Assembly (NCBI RefSeq): GCF_900109665.1
Contig: NZ_FOAO01000004.1
Coordinates: 1 to 64,000 of the forward strand
From: Blastococcus sp. DSM 46786
GTDB lineage: Bacteria > Actinomycetota > Actinomycetes > Mycobacteriales > Geodermatophilaceae
DNA: 64,000 nucleotides
Reading direction: 5' to 3'
Shown here: positions 18,780 through 27,016 of the stretch, piece after piece
How the letters are laid out: every line of letters starts with the position of its first letter
How positions within the stretch are numbered: the first letter of the stretch is position 1
Translations under genes and position numbers: made by a program
Notes under the pieces: generated by a model
What the model saw: the letters and a program-made list of their open reading frames with translations, nothing else
Databases searched by the model: none
What the model was told of the DNA's origin: nothing

Positions 18780-21700
18780 TCACTCGCGGCCCGCGTCAGC
18801 GGCCGCGGGCGTCTCCCCGCCCTCCAGGTCGCCCTCGGTGTCGAGGTAGGCCTGCTGGAGCTCGGCGAGCAGTTGCGGGTCGGGTGACTCCCACATCCTC
18901 CGGTCCACCGCCTCCAGCAGCCGCTCGGCGATGCCGTGCAGGGCCCACGGGTTCGACGTCTCCATGAACTCCCGGTTCTCCGGGTCGAGCACGTAGGTCT
19001 GCGCCAGCTTCTCGTACATCCAGTCGGCGACGACGCCCGTCGTGGCGTCGTAGCCGAACAGGTAGTCCACGGTCGCGGCGAGCTCGAAGGCGCCCTTGTA
19101 GCCGTGCCGCCGCATCGCCGCCAGCCACTTCGGGTTGACCACCCGGGCGCGGAACACCCGGGCGGTCTCCTCGGTCAGCGAGCGGGTGCGCACCTGCTCG
19201 GGCCGGGTGGAGTCACCGATGTAGGCCTTGGGTGCGGAGCCGGTGAGCGCGCGGACGGTGGCCACCATCCCGCCGTGGTACTGGAAGTAGTCGTCGGAGT
19301 CGGCGATGTCGTGCTCGCGGGTGTCGACGTTCTTGGCGGCGACGGCGATCCGCTTGTAGGCCGCCTCCATGTCCGGGCGGGCCTGGACGCCGTCCAGGTC
19401 GCGGCCGTAGGCGTAGCCGCCCCACACCGCGTACACCTCGGCGAGGTCGGCGTCGCCCCGCCAGTTGCGCGAGTCGATCAGCGGCAGCAGCCCGGCCCCG
19501 TAGGCGCCGGGCTTCGAGCCGAACACCCGGGTGGTGGCCCGCCGGCGGTCGCCGTGCCCGGCGACGTCGGCGTCGACGTGGGCGCGCACGAAGTTGTCCG
19601 CCGGCCCCTCGTCCAGGCCGGCGACCAGGGTGACGGCGTCGTCGAGCATGGTGACCACGTGCGGGAAGGCGTCGCGGAAGAAGCCGGAGATCCGCACCGT
19701 GACGTCGACCCGCGGCCGGCCCAGCTCGTCGAGCGGCACCGGCTCCAGCGAGGTGACGCGGCGCGACGCGTCGTCCCACACCGGCCGGACGCCGAGCAGC
19801 GCCAGCACCTCGGCGACGTCGTCCCCCGAGGTGCGCATGGCCGAGGTACCCCACACCGAGAGCCCGACCGAGCGCGGCCACTCCCCCGTGTCGGCGCGGT
19901 AGCGCTCGAGCAGCGAGTCGGCCATCGCCTGGCCGGTCTCCCAGGCCAGCCGCGAGGGCACCGCCCGCGGGTCCACCGAGTAGAAGTTGCGGCCGGTCGG
20001 CAGCACGTTGACCAGCCCGCGCAGCGGCGAGCCCGAGGGCCCGGCGGGCACGTACCCGCCGTCGAGGGCGTGCAGCGTGGCGTCGAGCTCGTCGGTGGTG
20101 CGCGCCAGCCGGGGCACGACCTCGTCGACGGCGAAGCGGAGCACCGCCTCGACCGCCTCGTCGTCGCGGTCCAGCACCTCCCGGACGACCTCGGGAACGG
20201 CGGCCGGCGTCCAGCCGCGGGTCTCCATGCCGCCGACGAGGGCGGCGGCGAGCTCCTCCACCCGGTCGGTCTCGCGCAGGCCGGCGGTGCCGTCCTCGGC
20301 CAGGCCGAGCGCCTCGCGGAGCCCCGGCAGGGCCACCGAGCCGCCCCAGATCTGCCGGGCGCGCAGCATCGCCACGACGAGGTCGACGCGGTCCTGGCCG
20401 GCCGGCGGTGACCCGAGCACGTGCAGCCCGTCGCGGATCTGCGAGTCCTTGATCTCGCAGAGCCACCCGTCGACGTGCAGGATCATCTCGTCGAAGTGGT
20501 CGTCCTCGGGCCGCTCGTTCAGGCCCAGGTCGGCGTCGAGCTTGGCCGCCTGCAGCAGCGTCCAGATCTGCGCCCGGACGGCGGGCAGCTTCGCCGGGTC
20601 CATCGCGGCGATGTTGGCGTGCTCGTCGAGCAGCTGCTCGAGCCGCGCGATGTCGCCGTAGCTCTCCGCGCGGGCCATCGGCGGCACCATGTGGTCGACC
20701 AGCGTCGCGTGCGCGCGGCGCTTGGCCTGCGAGCCCTCGCCCGGGTCGTTGACCAGGAACGGGTACACCAGCGGCAGGTCGCCGATCGCGGCGTCGGGCC
20801 CGCAGGACGCCGACAGCCCGACCGTCTTCCCCGGTAGCCACTCCATGTTGCCGTGCTTGCCGACGTGCACGAGGGCGTGCGCGCCGAACACCGACCGCAG
20901 CCACCAGTACGCCGCGAGGTAGTGGTGCGAGGGCGGCAGGTCGGGGTCGTGGTAGATCGCGATCGGGTTCTCGCCGAAGCCGCGCGGCGGCTGCACCATG
21001 ACGACGACGTTGCCCGCGCGCAGCGCCGCGAAGACGATGGCGGGGGCGGCGGGTTCGGAAGTGTCGACGAACAGCGAGCCGGGCGGCTCCCCCCAGTGCT
21101 CGGTCATCGCCGCGCGCAGGTCCTCGGGCAGGGTGTCGAAGAAGCACCGGTACTCGGCGGCGGGGATGCGCACCGGGTTGCCCGAGAGCTGCTCCTCGGT
21201 CAGCCAGTTCTCGTCCTGGCCGCCGGCGGCGATCAGCGCGTGCACGAGCGCGTCGCCGTCGAGCTCGGCGACGCCGGGCAGCGCGCCGGGGCCGTCGAAC
21301 GGGCCGATGTCGTAGCCGGCGCCGTGCATCGCGGCCAGCAGCCGCACCACCGACGCCGGGGTGTCCAGGCCGACGGCGTTGCCGATGCGGGCGTGCTTGG
21401 TCGGATAGGCCGACAGCATCACGACGATCCGGCGCTCCCCCGGCGGGGTGTGCCGCAGCCGGGCATGCGCGACGGCGGTGCCGGCCACCCGGGCGGCGCG
21501 CTCGGGGTCGGCGACGTAGTGGGTGAGCCCGTCGTCGTCGGTCTCCTTGAAGGAGAACGGCACGCTGATCAGCCGGCCGTCGAACTCCGGGATCGCCACC
21601 TGGTTGCCGACGTCGAGCGGCGAGAGCCCGTCGTCGTCGGCGAGCCACTCGTCGCGGGAGCGGGTCAGGCACAGGCCCTGGACCACCGGCACGTCGAGCT

Positions 21701-22412
21701 CGGCGAGCGCACCGACGTCCCACGCGCCGTCGTCCCCACCGGCCTGGGCGGTGGCCGGCCGCGAGCCACCGGCGGCCAGCACGGTGACCACCAGCGCATC
21801 GGCGGTGCGCAGGGCGGCCAGCAGGTCGTCGGGCACGCTGCGCAGCGAGCTGACGAAGACCGGCACGGCGCGGCCGCCGGCGTCCTCGATGGCGGTGCAG
21901 AGGGCCTCGACGAAGGCGGTGTTACCGGCGAGGTGGTGCGCCCGGTAGTAGAGGACGGCGACCCGCGGGCCGGTGACCGTCCGCGCGGTCCGGTCGAGCA
22001 GGCCCCAGTCGGGCGCGACCGATGCCGGCTCGAAGCCCTCACCGGTGAGCAGCACCGTGTCGGAGAGGAAGCGGTGCAGCTGGGTGAGGTTGTCCGGCCC
22101 GCCCTGGGCCAGGTAGCCGTGTGCCTCGGTGGCCACGCCCATCGGCACGGTGGAGAGCTCCATGAGCTCGGCGTCGGGCACCTGCTCGCCGCCGAGGACG
22201 ACGACCGGTGCCGGCCCGGCCAGGAGCGGCGCCAGCACCTCCTCGTACTGCCGGCGGACGCCGAGGATCCGGACGACGACCAGCTCGCTGCCCTCGGTGA
22301 CCGCGGCCATCCCGGCGGCGTCGAGGCGGGCGGGGTTGCCCAGGCGCCAGCCCGCGCCGCTGGCGCGGGCCGAGAGCAGGTCGGTGTCGCTCGTGGAGAG
22401 CAGGGTGAACAC
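18780..22412 (-). CDS. cobN: Cobaltochelatase subunit CobN
   Basis: 1210 aa from GTG 22412, which follows GGGAGGCGG; the frame upstream of this is riboswitch sequence. CobN is the large subunit that inserts Co2+ into hydrogenobyrinic acid a,c-diamide, driven by an AAA+ partner, here presumably the ChlI/ChlD-type protein encoded at 38.1-40.2 kb. CobN/BchH landmarks are present: VVMVQPPRGFGENPIAIYHD, HYLAAYWWLR, HVGKHGNMEWLPGK, and GKHG with its family-conserved His; the C-terminal third has NPKWLAAMRRHGYKGA. Length is usual. It is transcribed alone, opposite to cobG, under its own B12 riboswitch, so it should be repressed when cobalamin is plentiful. Confidence 0.96.
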   Translation of the reverse strand: MFTLLSTSDTDLLSARASGAGWRLGNPARLDAAGMAAVTEGSELVVVRILGVRRQYEEVLAPLLAGPAPVVVLGGEQVPDAELMELSTVPMGVATEAHGYLAQGGPDNLTQLHRFLSDTVLLTGEGFEPASVAPDWGLLDRTARTVTGPRVAVLYYRAHHLAGNTAFVEALCTAIEDAGGRAVPVFVSSLRSVPDDLLAALRTADALVVTVLAAGGSRPATAQAGGDDGAWDVGALAELDVPVVQGLCLTRSRDEWLADDDGLSPLDVGNQVAIPEFDGRLISVPFSFKETDDDGLTHYVADPERAARVAGTAVAHARLRHTPPGERRIVVMLSAYPTKHARIGNAVGLDTPASVVRLLAAMHGAGYDIGPFDGPGALPGVAELDGDALVHALIAAGGQDENWLTEEQLSGNPVRIPAAEYRCFFDTLPEDLRAAMTEHWGEPPGSLFVDTSEPAAPAIVFAALRAGNVVVMVQPPRGFGENPIAIYHDPDLPPSHHYLAAYWWLRSVFGAHALVHVGKHGNMEWLPGKTVGLSASCGPDAAIGDLPLVYPFLVNDPGEGSQAKRRAHATLVDHMVPPMARAESYGDIARLEQLLDEHANIAAMDPAKLPAVRAQIWTLLQAAKLDADLGLNERPEDDHFDEMILHVDGWLCEIKDSQIRDGLHVLGSPPAGQDRVDLVVAMLRARQIWGGSVALPGLREALGLAEDGTAGLRETDRVEELAAALVGGMETRGWTPAAVPEVVREVLDRDDEAVEAVLRFAVDEVVPRLARTTDELDATLHALDGGYVPAGPSGSPLRGLVNVLPTGRNFYSVDPRAVPSRLAWETGQAMADSLLERYRADTGEWPRSVGLSVWGTSAMRTSGDDVAEVLALLGVRPVWDDASRRVTSLEPVPLDELGRPRVDVTVRISGFFRDAFPHVVTMLDDAVTLVAGLDEGPADNFVRAHVDADVAGHGDRRRATTRVFGSKPGAYGAGLLPLIDSRNWRGDADLAEVYAVWGGYAYGRDLDGVQARPDMEAAYKRIAVAAKNVDTREHDIADSDDYFQYHGGMVATVRALTGSAPKAYIGDSTRPEQVRTRSLTEETARVFRARVVNPKWLAAMRRHGYKGAFELAATVDYLFGYDATTGVVADWMYEKLAQTYVLDPENREFMETSNPWALHGIAERLLEAVDRRMWESPDPQLLAELQQAYLDTEGDLEGGETPAAADAGRE

Positions 22413-22451
22413 GGCGGCGCCGCCTCCCTCGGGGTCCGCGCCCCGGTCCGC

Positions 22452-22600
22452 TGGGCACGGCAGCCGGAGTGTCTGGCTCGGCCGGGAGGCCTCACAGTGG
22501 CGGGACCGCACCGGATTCGCACCGCTGGCCGCCGCTCCGCTGACCATGGGCGGCCCGAAGGGACGGCCTCGCTGCACTGCCGTGATGTGGCCCGGACGCT
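22452..22600 (-). promoter_or_regulatory. Cobalamin (B12) riboswitch of cobN
   Basis: On the minus strand the core reads GCGAATCCGGTGCGGTCCCG then CCACTGTGAG, the B12-box core. CGAGCCAGACACTCCGGCTG follows at the 3' side. It ends about 40 bases before the cobN GTG. The expression platform contains GGGGCGCGGACCCC and then GGCGGCGCCGCC overlapping the ribosome site, suggesting translational blocking when AdoCbl is bound. No transcription terminator with a U-run is visible. Confidence 0.92.
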
Positions 22601-22702
22601 ACCGGGGGGTGCGCGCTCAGCGGCGCAGTACCCATGCTTCGCATCCGAGCGGTGTGCCCGAGGGGAAGGAGGGGTACCGAACGGTTCTAGCTGGGAGTCG
22701 CC

Positions 22703-23482
22703 ATGGCACTGCGTCCGCACCTCCGTCGCACCCGCGAAACGCCCGAGGCGCCACCGGCCGCCCCGCAGGCCCCGCCGCCCGCCCGACCCGCGCAGCAGCT
22801 GCGCGCCGGGCAGCCGGTGTCCGGCGAGCGGCTCGCGCCGGAGCACTCCCCGACCGGCGGCCGCGTGCCCGCCGTGCACCGGATCGGCGCGGTGGTCGTC
22901 GCAGCGGTGATCGCCGTCTTCGGCATCCTCGGCTTCGCCGACGGGCTGGACTTCTTCTCGACCGAGGGCGAACAGGTGCTCGGCCTCTCGTCCAACGGCC
23001 TGCTGTCCGCCATCTCCGTCGTCACCGCAGCGGTCCTGATCGCCGCCGCCGTGCGCGGGCCGCGGATCGCCTCGACGGTGATGATCGTCGTCGGCGTGCT
23101 GTTCCTGGTGTCGGCGCTGGCCAACCTCGCCGTGCTGAACACCGACCTGAACTTCTTGGCGTTCCGCTTCCCGAACGTCGTGTTCTCGGTCGTCGCCGGG
23201 CTGGTGCTGCTCGTCCTGGGCGCCTACGGGCGGGTGAGCGGGAACCTGCCGCCCACCAGCCCCTACGCCCGGCCAAGCGGCGACGACGACGGCGTCGAGC
23301 CGGAGGAGTACCCCTCGACGCCGGAGGAGTTCGCCGCCGAGCAGGCCATGCGCGAGGCGGAGGTCGCGGTCGTGCAGCACACCGCGACCCCCGACCAGCA
23401 GCGCCGCGTGGCCGCCATGGCGTCGGCGCACAGCCGGGCCGAACGACGCCGGGTCTGGCTCTCCTTCGACGGCCCGGCCTGA
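22703..23482 (+). CDS. DUF4383 membrane protein
   Basis: 259 aa, ATG 22703 with GGGAG seven bases upstream. Pro/Ala-rich N-terminus (1-55), then four transmembrane helices (about 60-80, 100-120, 125-147, 153-175) forming the DUF4383 core: VHRIGAVVVAAVIAVFGILG and VVGVLFLVSALANLAVLN. The C-terminal 80 residues are acidic and helical (TPEEFAAEQAMREAEVAV). Function unknown. It shares an upstream region with the cobN riboswitch, transcribed the other way. Confidence 0.8.
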   Translation: MALRPHLRRTRETPEAPPAAPQAPPPARPAQQLRAGQPVSGERLAPEHSPTGGRVPAVHRIGAVVVAAVIAVFGILGFADGLDFFSTEGEQVLGLSSNGLLSAISVVTAAVLIAAAVRGPRIASTVMIVVGVLFLVSALANLAVLNTDLNFLAFRFPNVVFSVVAGLVLLVLGAYGRVSGNLPPTSPYARPSGDDDGVEPEEYPSTPEEFAAEQAMREAEVAVVQHTATPDQQRRVAAMASAHSRAERRRVWLSFDGPA

Positions 23483-23525
23483 CCGCCGTCCCGGACCTGC
23501 CCACGAGCTGATCCAGCCTGCGTCG

Positions 23526-24098
23526 GTGGCCTACGACGCGCTCGCGGAGAGCATCGCGCTCATCGAGCGCGGCGTGCCGGAGGCTCCGCCGAGGCTCAGC
23601 CGCCGGCGGCGGTTCGCCGCCCTGGCCGTGGACGTCGACGGCGACGTCGCCTGCACGCTCTTCGCCCGCCGCAGCGTGGGATACGTCGCCGAGGAGACCT
23701 GGGTCCTCGTCCGGCGTGGGCAGGAGTGGGTACTGCTCGGCGGTGGCGGGAGCGGCTTCGAGGACGACGACCTGGCCGACCGCCCCGACGCGGCAGCCTT
23801 GAGCGGTCAGCTGCTCCTGACGGGGAGCGGGTCGGTGCTGCGCAACGGCGGCCGGTCGCTGCCGTGGGGTGCCCGGTACGTCTCCTACGCGAGGGTGCGG
23901 GCGAGCCGGGAGGTCGATCGGCTGGTCGTCGGCGCCCGCCGGCTCGCCGTGCCCCGGCACGGGCACCTGGTGGTCGTGTGGGCCGGGCGCCGGCCGCCCA
24001 CCGCAGAGGCGCTGGCGCGCGACGGCCGCCGGCTCGAGAGCCGGCGGCTCGACCTGCGGTCCCCCCGACTCCCGGAGGTCTACCGCGATCCCGGGTAG
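23526..24098 (+). CDS. Orphan 190-aa protein upstream of the reverse transcriptase
   Basis: GTG 23526. No recognised domain. Sequence in order: an acidic-helical start (AYDALAESIALIERGVPEAP), a basic RRRRF, then mostly beta strands (AALAVDVDGDVACTLFARRS, ETWVLVRRGQEWVLLGGGGS). Later come WGARYVSYARVRASREVDRL and a C-terminus alternating strand and Arg-rich helix. No signal peptide or membrane segment. It is co-oriented with the RT gene, 147 bp ahead, with structured RNA between. As the only unknown protein beside a retron-type RT it is the natural candidate for an associated protein, by position alone; it could equally be unrelated. Confidence 0.6.
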   Translation: MAYDALAESIALIERGVPEAPPRLSRRRRFAALAVDVDGDVACTLFARRSVGYVAEETWVLVRRGQEWVLLGGGGSGFEDDDLADRPDAAALSGQLLLTGSGSVLRNGGRSLPWGARYVSYARVRASREVDRLVVGARRLAVPRHGHLVVVWAGRRPPTAEALARDGRRLESRRLDLRSPRLPEVYRDPG

Positions 24099-24172
24099 CG
24101 CCCGACCAGCGGGGATGCGCCACACGGACTGGTCAGGCCCGGATCGGCCCCCTACCGTGGCCCCGGTGCGGC

Positions 24173-24224
24173 GGGGAGGGCAGGACGACCGGCGAGGAGC
24201 CGGTCCCTCCGGGGCTACCCCGGG
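24173..24224 (+). ncRNA. Structured RNA candidate ahead of the RT gene (possible retron msr/msd or leader)
   Basis: Between the orphan gene and the RT start lie stacked inverted repeats: ggaggg (24175-24180) with ccctcc (24205-24210) enclosing accggc (24188-24193) with gccggt (24199-24204, loop gagga), then ccgggg/ccccgg around a CTA loop (24209-24223). Retrons place their non-coding RNA just upstream of the RT. The a1/a2 inverted repeats and priming G that would define msr/msd could not be identified, so the extent is provisional; a simple mRNA leader hairpin is the alternative. Confidence 0.35.
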
Positions 24225-24245
24225 GTCTCGCAGCGAAGCTGGACG

Positions 24246-25676
24246 ATGCGTCACCCGCCGGACGGCGCGCTCCGCGCACGTCCCGGCGCCTCCGTCACGG
24301 AGCGGCTGCCCTCCCCGCCGTGCTCTCCGGCGGCCCGGCCGGTGACGGCCGGCCGGCGCGCCCAGGTCACCGCGAGCGGCATCGCCACGGCACTGCTGGC
24401 GGGCACCTGGCGGCGCCCGCAGATGGTGCGCCGGGTCGCCGTCGCGCTGAGGTACCGCCGCGCGCCCCGCTGGGTGGGCACGCTGGTCGGTGAGGTGCTC
24501 GAGGCCTACTGGCATCCGCCGGCCGACCGCCCGCGGGAGCTGGCGCTCTTCGTCCGGAGGACGGAGGGCTGGGCGCGCGGCCAGGCCGCCGACGTGCCGC
24601 CGCGGGTGGTGCGCTGGGAGCCGGTGCCGACCGCCGTCGTCCGGCCCCGGCTGCCCACGGTCGAGCTGTCCGACCTGAGTGCCCTGGCCCGGCTGCTGGG
24701 CCTGGACCAGGGCGAGCTGGCGTGGTTCACCGACGCCCGCAACCTGGAGCGCACGGTGCCGGAGCCGCTGCGCCACTACCGCTGGCGTGCGGTGGACCGC
24801 CCGGCCGGTGTGCGGCTGCTCGCCGCGCCCAAACCCCGGCTCAAGGAGATCCAGCGGCGGCTGCTGCGGCACGTCCTCGATGCGGTCCCGGTGCACGGTG
24901 CCGCGCACGGCTGCGTCCCCGACCGCTCCGTGCGGACGGCGGCCGCGCCGCACGCCGGCGCCGCCGTCGTCCTGCGGATGGACCTGGAGCACTTCTTCGG
25001 CAGCGTTCCGGCGCCCCGGGTCCACGGCCTGCTGCTCGGGCAGGCCGGGCTCCCCGAGCCCGTCGCGCACGCGGTCACCGGCCTGGTGACGACGGTGCTC
25101 CCCGCCGCCGTGTGGCGGCGGGTTCCGCTCCCGGACGACGTGGGCGCCCGGGAGCGGCACCGGCGGCTCGGTGCCCGGCTGGCGGTGCCGCACCTGCCGC
25201 AGGGCGCGCCCACCTCGCCCGCGCTGGCCAACCTGGTGTGCTTCCGGCTGGACCGCCGGCTCGCCGCGCTCGCCGACGCGTTCGGCGCGACCTACACCCG
25301 CTACGTCGACGACCTGACCTTCAGCGGCGGGCCGCGGGTGGGCCGCGGCCGGCTGGCCGCACTCGTCGGCGAGGTTGCCCGAGAGGAAGGGTTCCGGGTG
25401 AACGCCGCCAAGACCCGGGCGATCAGCTCGGCCCGCCGGCAGGACGTGCTCGGCATCGTCGTCAACGACCACCCGGCCCTGCCCCGCCGGGAGCGGGACG
25501 CGCTGCGCGCCCTGCTGCACAACTGCGCCACCCACGGCTGGGCCACCCAGCTCCGCGGCCGCGACCCGGCCACGTTCCGGGACCACGTGCTGGGTCGCGT
25601 GGCGTGGGCGGCGTCGGTCGACCCGGCGTCCGGCGCCCGGCTGCGGGCGCTGGCCGACCGGATCGACTGGAGCTGA
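24246..25676 (+). CDS. Retron-type reverse transcriptase
   Basis: 476 aa from ATG 24246; GTG near 24341 is an alternative start. RT blocks in order: KPRLKEIQRRLL (196-207), VPVHGAAHGCVPDRS (214-228), motif A LRMDLEHFF with Asp246 (243-251), LPQGAPTSPALANL (317-330), catalytic YVDD (353-356), FRVNAAKT (383-390) and QDVLGIVVN (399-407), then a thumb FRDHVLGRVAWAASVDP. From memory this is very close to myxobacterial (Mx162-type) retron RTs, including a long N-terminal extension (1-180), but AAAPH replaces NAxxH and VLG replaces VTG. No group II maturase domain, toprim or other fusion. It stands alone between DUF4383/orphan genes and cobG, so it looks like an insertion in the cobalamin region. 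Product presumed to be msDNA. Confidence 0.88.
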   Translation: MRHPPDGALRARPGASVTERLPSPPCSPAARPVTAGRRAQVTASGIATALLAGTWRRPQMVRRVAVALRYRRAPRWVGTLVGEVLEAYWHPPADRPRELALFVRRTEGWARGQAADVPPRVVRWEPVPTAVVRPRLPTVELSDLSALARLLGLDQGELAWFTDARNLERTVPEPLRHYRWRAVDRPAGVRLLAAPKPRLKEIQRRLLRHVLDAVPVHGAAHGCVPDRSVRTAAAPHAGAAVVLRMDLEHFFGSVPAPRVHGLLLGQAGLPEPVAHAVTGLVTTVLPAAVWRRVPLPDDVGARERHRRLGARLAVPHLPQGAPTSPALANLVCFRLDRRLAALADAFGATYTRYVDDLTFSGGPRVGRGRLAALVGEVAREEGFRVNAAKTRAISSARRQDVLGIVVNDHPALPRRERDALRALLHNCATHGWATQLRGRDPATFRDHVLGRVAWAASVDPASGARLRALADRIDWS

Positions 25677-25717
25677 GGCCGACCGCGCTCGGCGCGGGAC
25701 GTAGCCTCGCGGACGCC

Positions 25718-26905
25718 ATGTCACCAGCCGGGCCGCCCACCCCACCCCTGCGCGACCGGGCCGACGCCTGCCCCGGTGCGCTGCAGACCCACTCCGCGGC
25801 GGACGGCGAGCTCGCGCGGGTCCGGGTTCCCGGTGGGCTGCTCCGCGCCGACCAGGTGCGCGTCCTCGCCGCGGCCGCCGTCGAGCTCGGGGACGGCGCG
25901 CTGGAGCTGACCAGCCGCGGCAACGTGCAGCTCCGCGGCCTCCGGCCGGGCTCTGCGGGTGAGCTGGGCGACCGGCTGGCGGCGGCGGGGCTGCTGCCGA
26001 GCGACAGCCACGAGACGGCGCGCAACCTGCTCGGCAGCGTGCTGAGCGGACGGGCCGGGGGCCTGCTCGACGCCCGGCCCTGGATACGCGGCTTCGACGC
26101 CGGGCTGTGCGCGGACCCCTCCCTCGCGGCGCTGCCGGGGCGCTTCCTGGCCACGTTCGACGACGGCCGGGGGGACGTCGCCGCGCTGGGCGGCGACGTC
26201 GGCCTGTTCGCCCTCTCCCCCGGGACCGTCGCGCTCACGCTGGCCGGCGCGGATTCCGGGCTCCGGGCCGGCCCCGCGGACGCCGTCGCCCTCGCGCTGG
26301 CCGCGACGCGGGCCTTCCTCGCCGAGCGCGCCGGACAGGGTGGGACCGCCTGGCGGCTGGTCGAGCTGGCGGAGGGACTCGCACGGGTGACGGCGCGGGT
26401 AGCCGGTATGCAGGTGGAGGCACCGGCCGACCCGCGGGTCGAAGTGCCGGCCGAGCCGCTCGTGCGCCCGATCGGCGCGGTGCCCCAGGACGACGGCCGG
26501 ACGGCGCTGGCCGCGGTGGTGCCCCTGGGCCGGCTCACCGCCGCCCACCTCTTGCTGCTGGCCGACCTCGCGGCGGAGGTCCAGCTGACGCCGTGGCGCG
26601 GGGTCGTCGTCCCCGATCTGGCCGACGGCTCGGCGGCTGACCTCCTGGTCGAGGCGGGCTTGGTGCTCGATACGGACAGCCCGTGGACCCGCGTGACCGC
26701 GTGCGCCGGGTTGCCCGGGTGCGCCAAGTCGCTCGCCGACGTCCGCGCCGACGCGACCGCCGCCGTGATGGTCGGCTCCCTGCCGGCCGGTGGCGCGCGC
26801 CAGCACTGGGCCGGCTGCGAGCGCCGCTGCGGCCGGCCCGGCGGTGCGGTGGTGGACGTGGTCGCCACCGGATCTGGTTACCGGATCGACGCACCGACCG
26901 CCTGA
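25718..26905 (+). CDS. cobG: Precorrin-3B synthase CobG
   Basis: 395 aa from ATG 25718; the frame continues upstream antisense-like through the RT gene and is ignored. CobG uses O2 to make precorrin-3B, the aerobic ring-contraction prelude. It is a nitrite/sulfite-reductase-like protein: LELTSRGNVQLRGL in the N-terminal ferredoxin-like half, and iron-sulfur/siroheme-type cysteines CAGLPGC and CERRC near the C-terminus. HWAGCERRCGRP is typical. A sequence GACGTAGCCTC lies upstream and is shared with cobH. Presence of CobG marks the oxygen-dependent B12 route. Confidence 0.92.
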   Translation: MSPAGPPTPPLRDRADACPGALQTHSAADGELARVRVPGGLLRADQVRVLAAAAVELGDGALELTSRGNVQLRGLRPGSAGELGDRLAAAGLLPSDSHETARNLLGSVLSGRAGGLLDARPWIRGFDAGLCADPSLAALPGRFLATFDDGRGDVAALGGDVGLFALSPGTVALTLAGADSGLRAGPADAVALALAATRAFLAERAGQGGTAWRLVELAEGLARVTARVAGMQVEAPADPRVEVPAEPLVRPIGAVPQDDGRTALAAVVPLGRLTAAHLLLLADLAAEVQLTPWRGVVVPDLADGSAADLLVEAGLVLDTDSPWTRVTACAGLPGCAKSLADVRADATAAVMVGSLPAGGARQHWAGCERRCGRPGGAVVDVVATGSGYRIDAPTA

Positions 26906-26994
26906 CGGCTTGCGGCCGCTGTCAAGGTTGTCTCGCGATCTGTGGACAAGCCGATGACCTGCAGATTCATGCTGCACCCGTCACTGTTCGGCGG

Positions 26995-27016
26995 TAGTAT
27001 TCGCACATGTGTTCGA
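26995..27016 (+). promoter_or_regulatory. Leaderless promoter with LexA (SOS) box over the HNH start codon
   Basis: tagtat (26995-27000) is a good -10 hexamer, exactly six bases before the ATG at 27007, the spacing of leaderless actinobacterial transcripts; there is no ribosome site. Directly after it, tcgcacatgtgttcga (27001-27016) matches the actinobacterial LexA consensus TCGAAC-N4-GTTCGA at 11 of 12 fixed positions. The start codon lies in its centre. From memory, several M. tuberculosis 13E12-family (DUF222/HNH) genes are LexA-regulated, which fits. Confidence 0.7.

Noticed and set aside
24116-24256. gatgcgccac and gatgcgtcac as retron a1/a2 repeats
   Set aside because: They are direct, not inverted, repeats, so they cannot pair as a1/a2.
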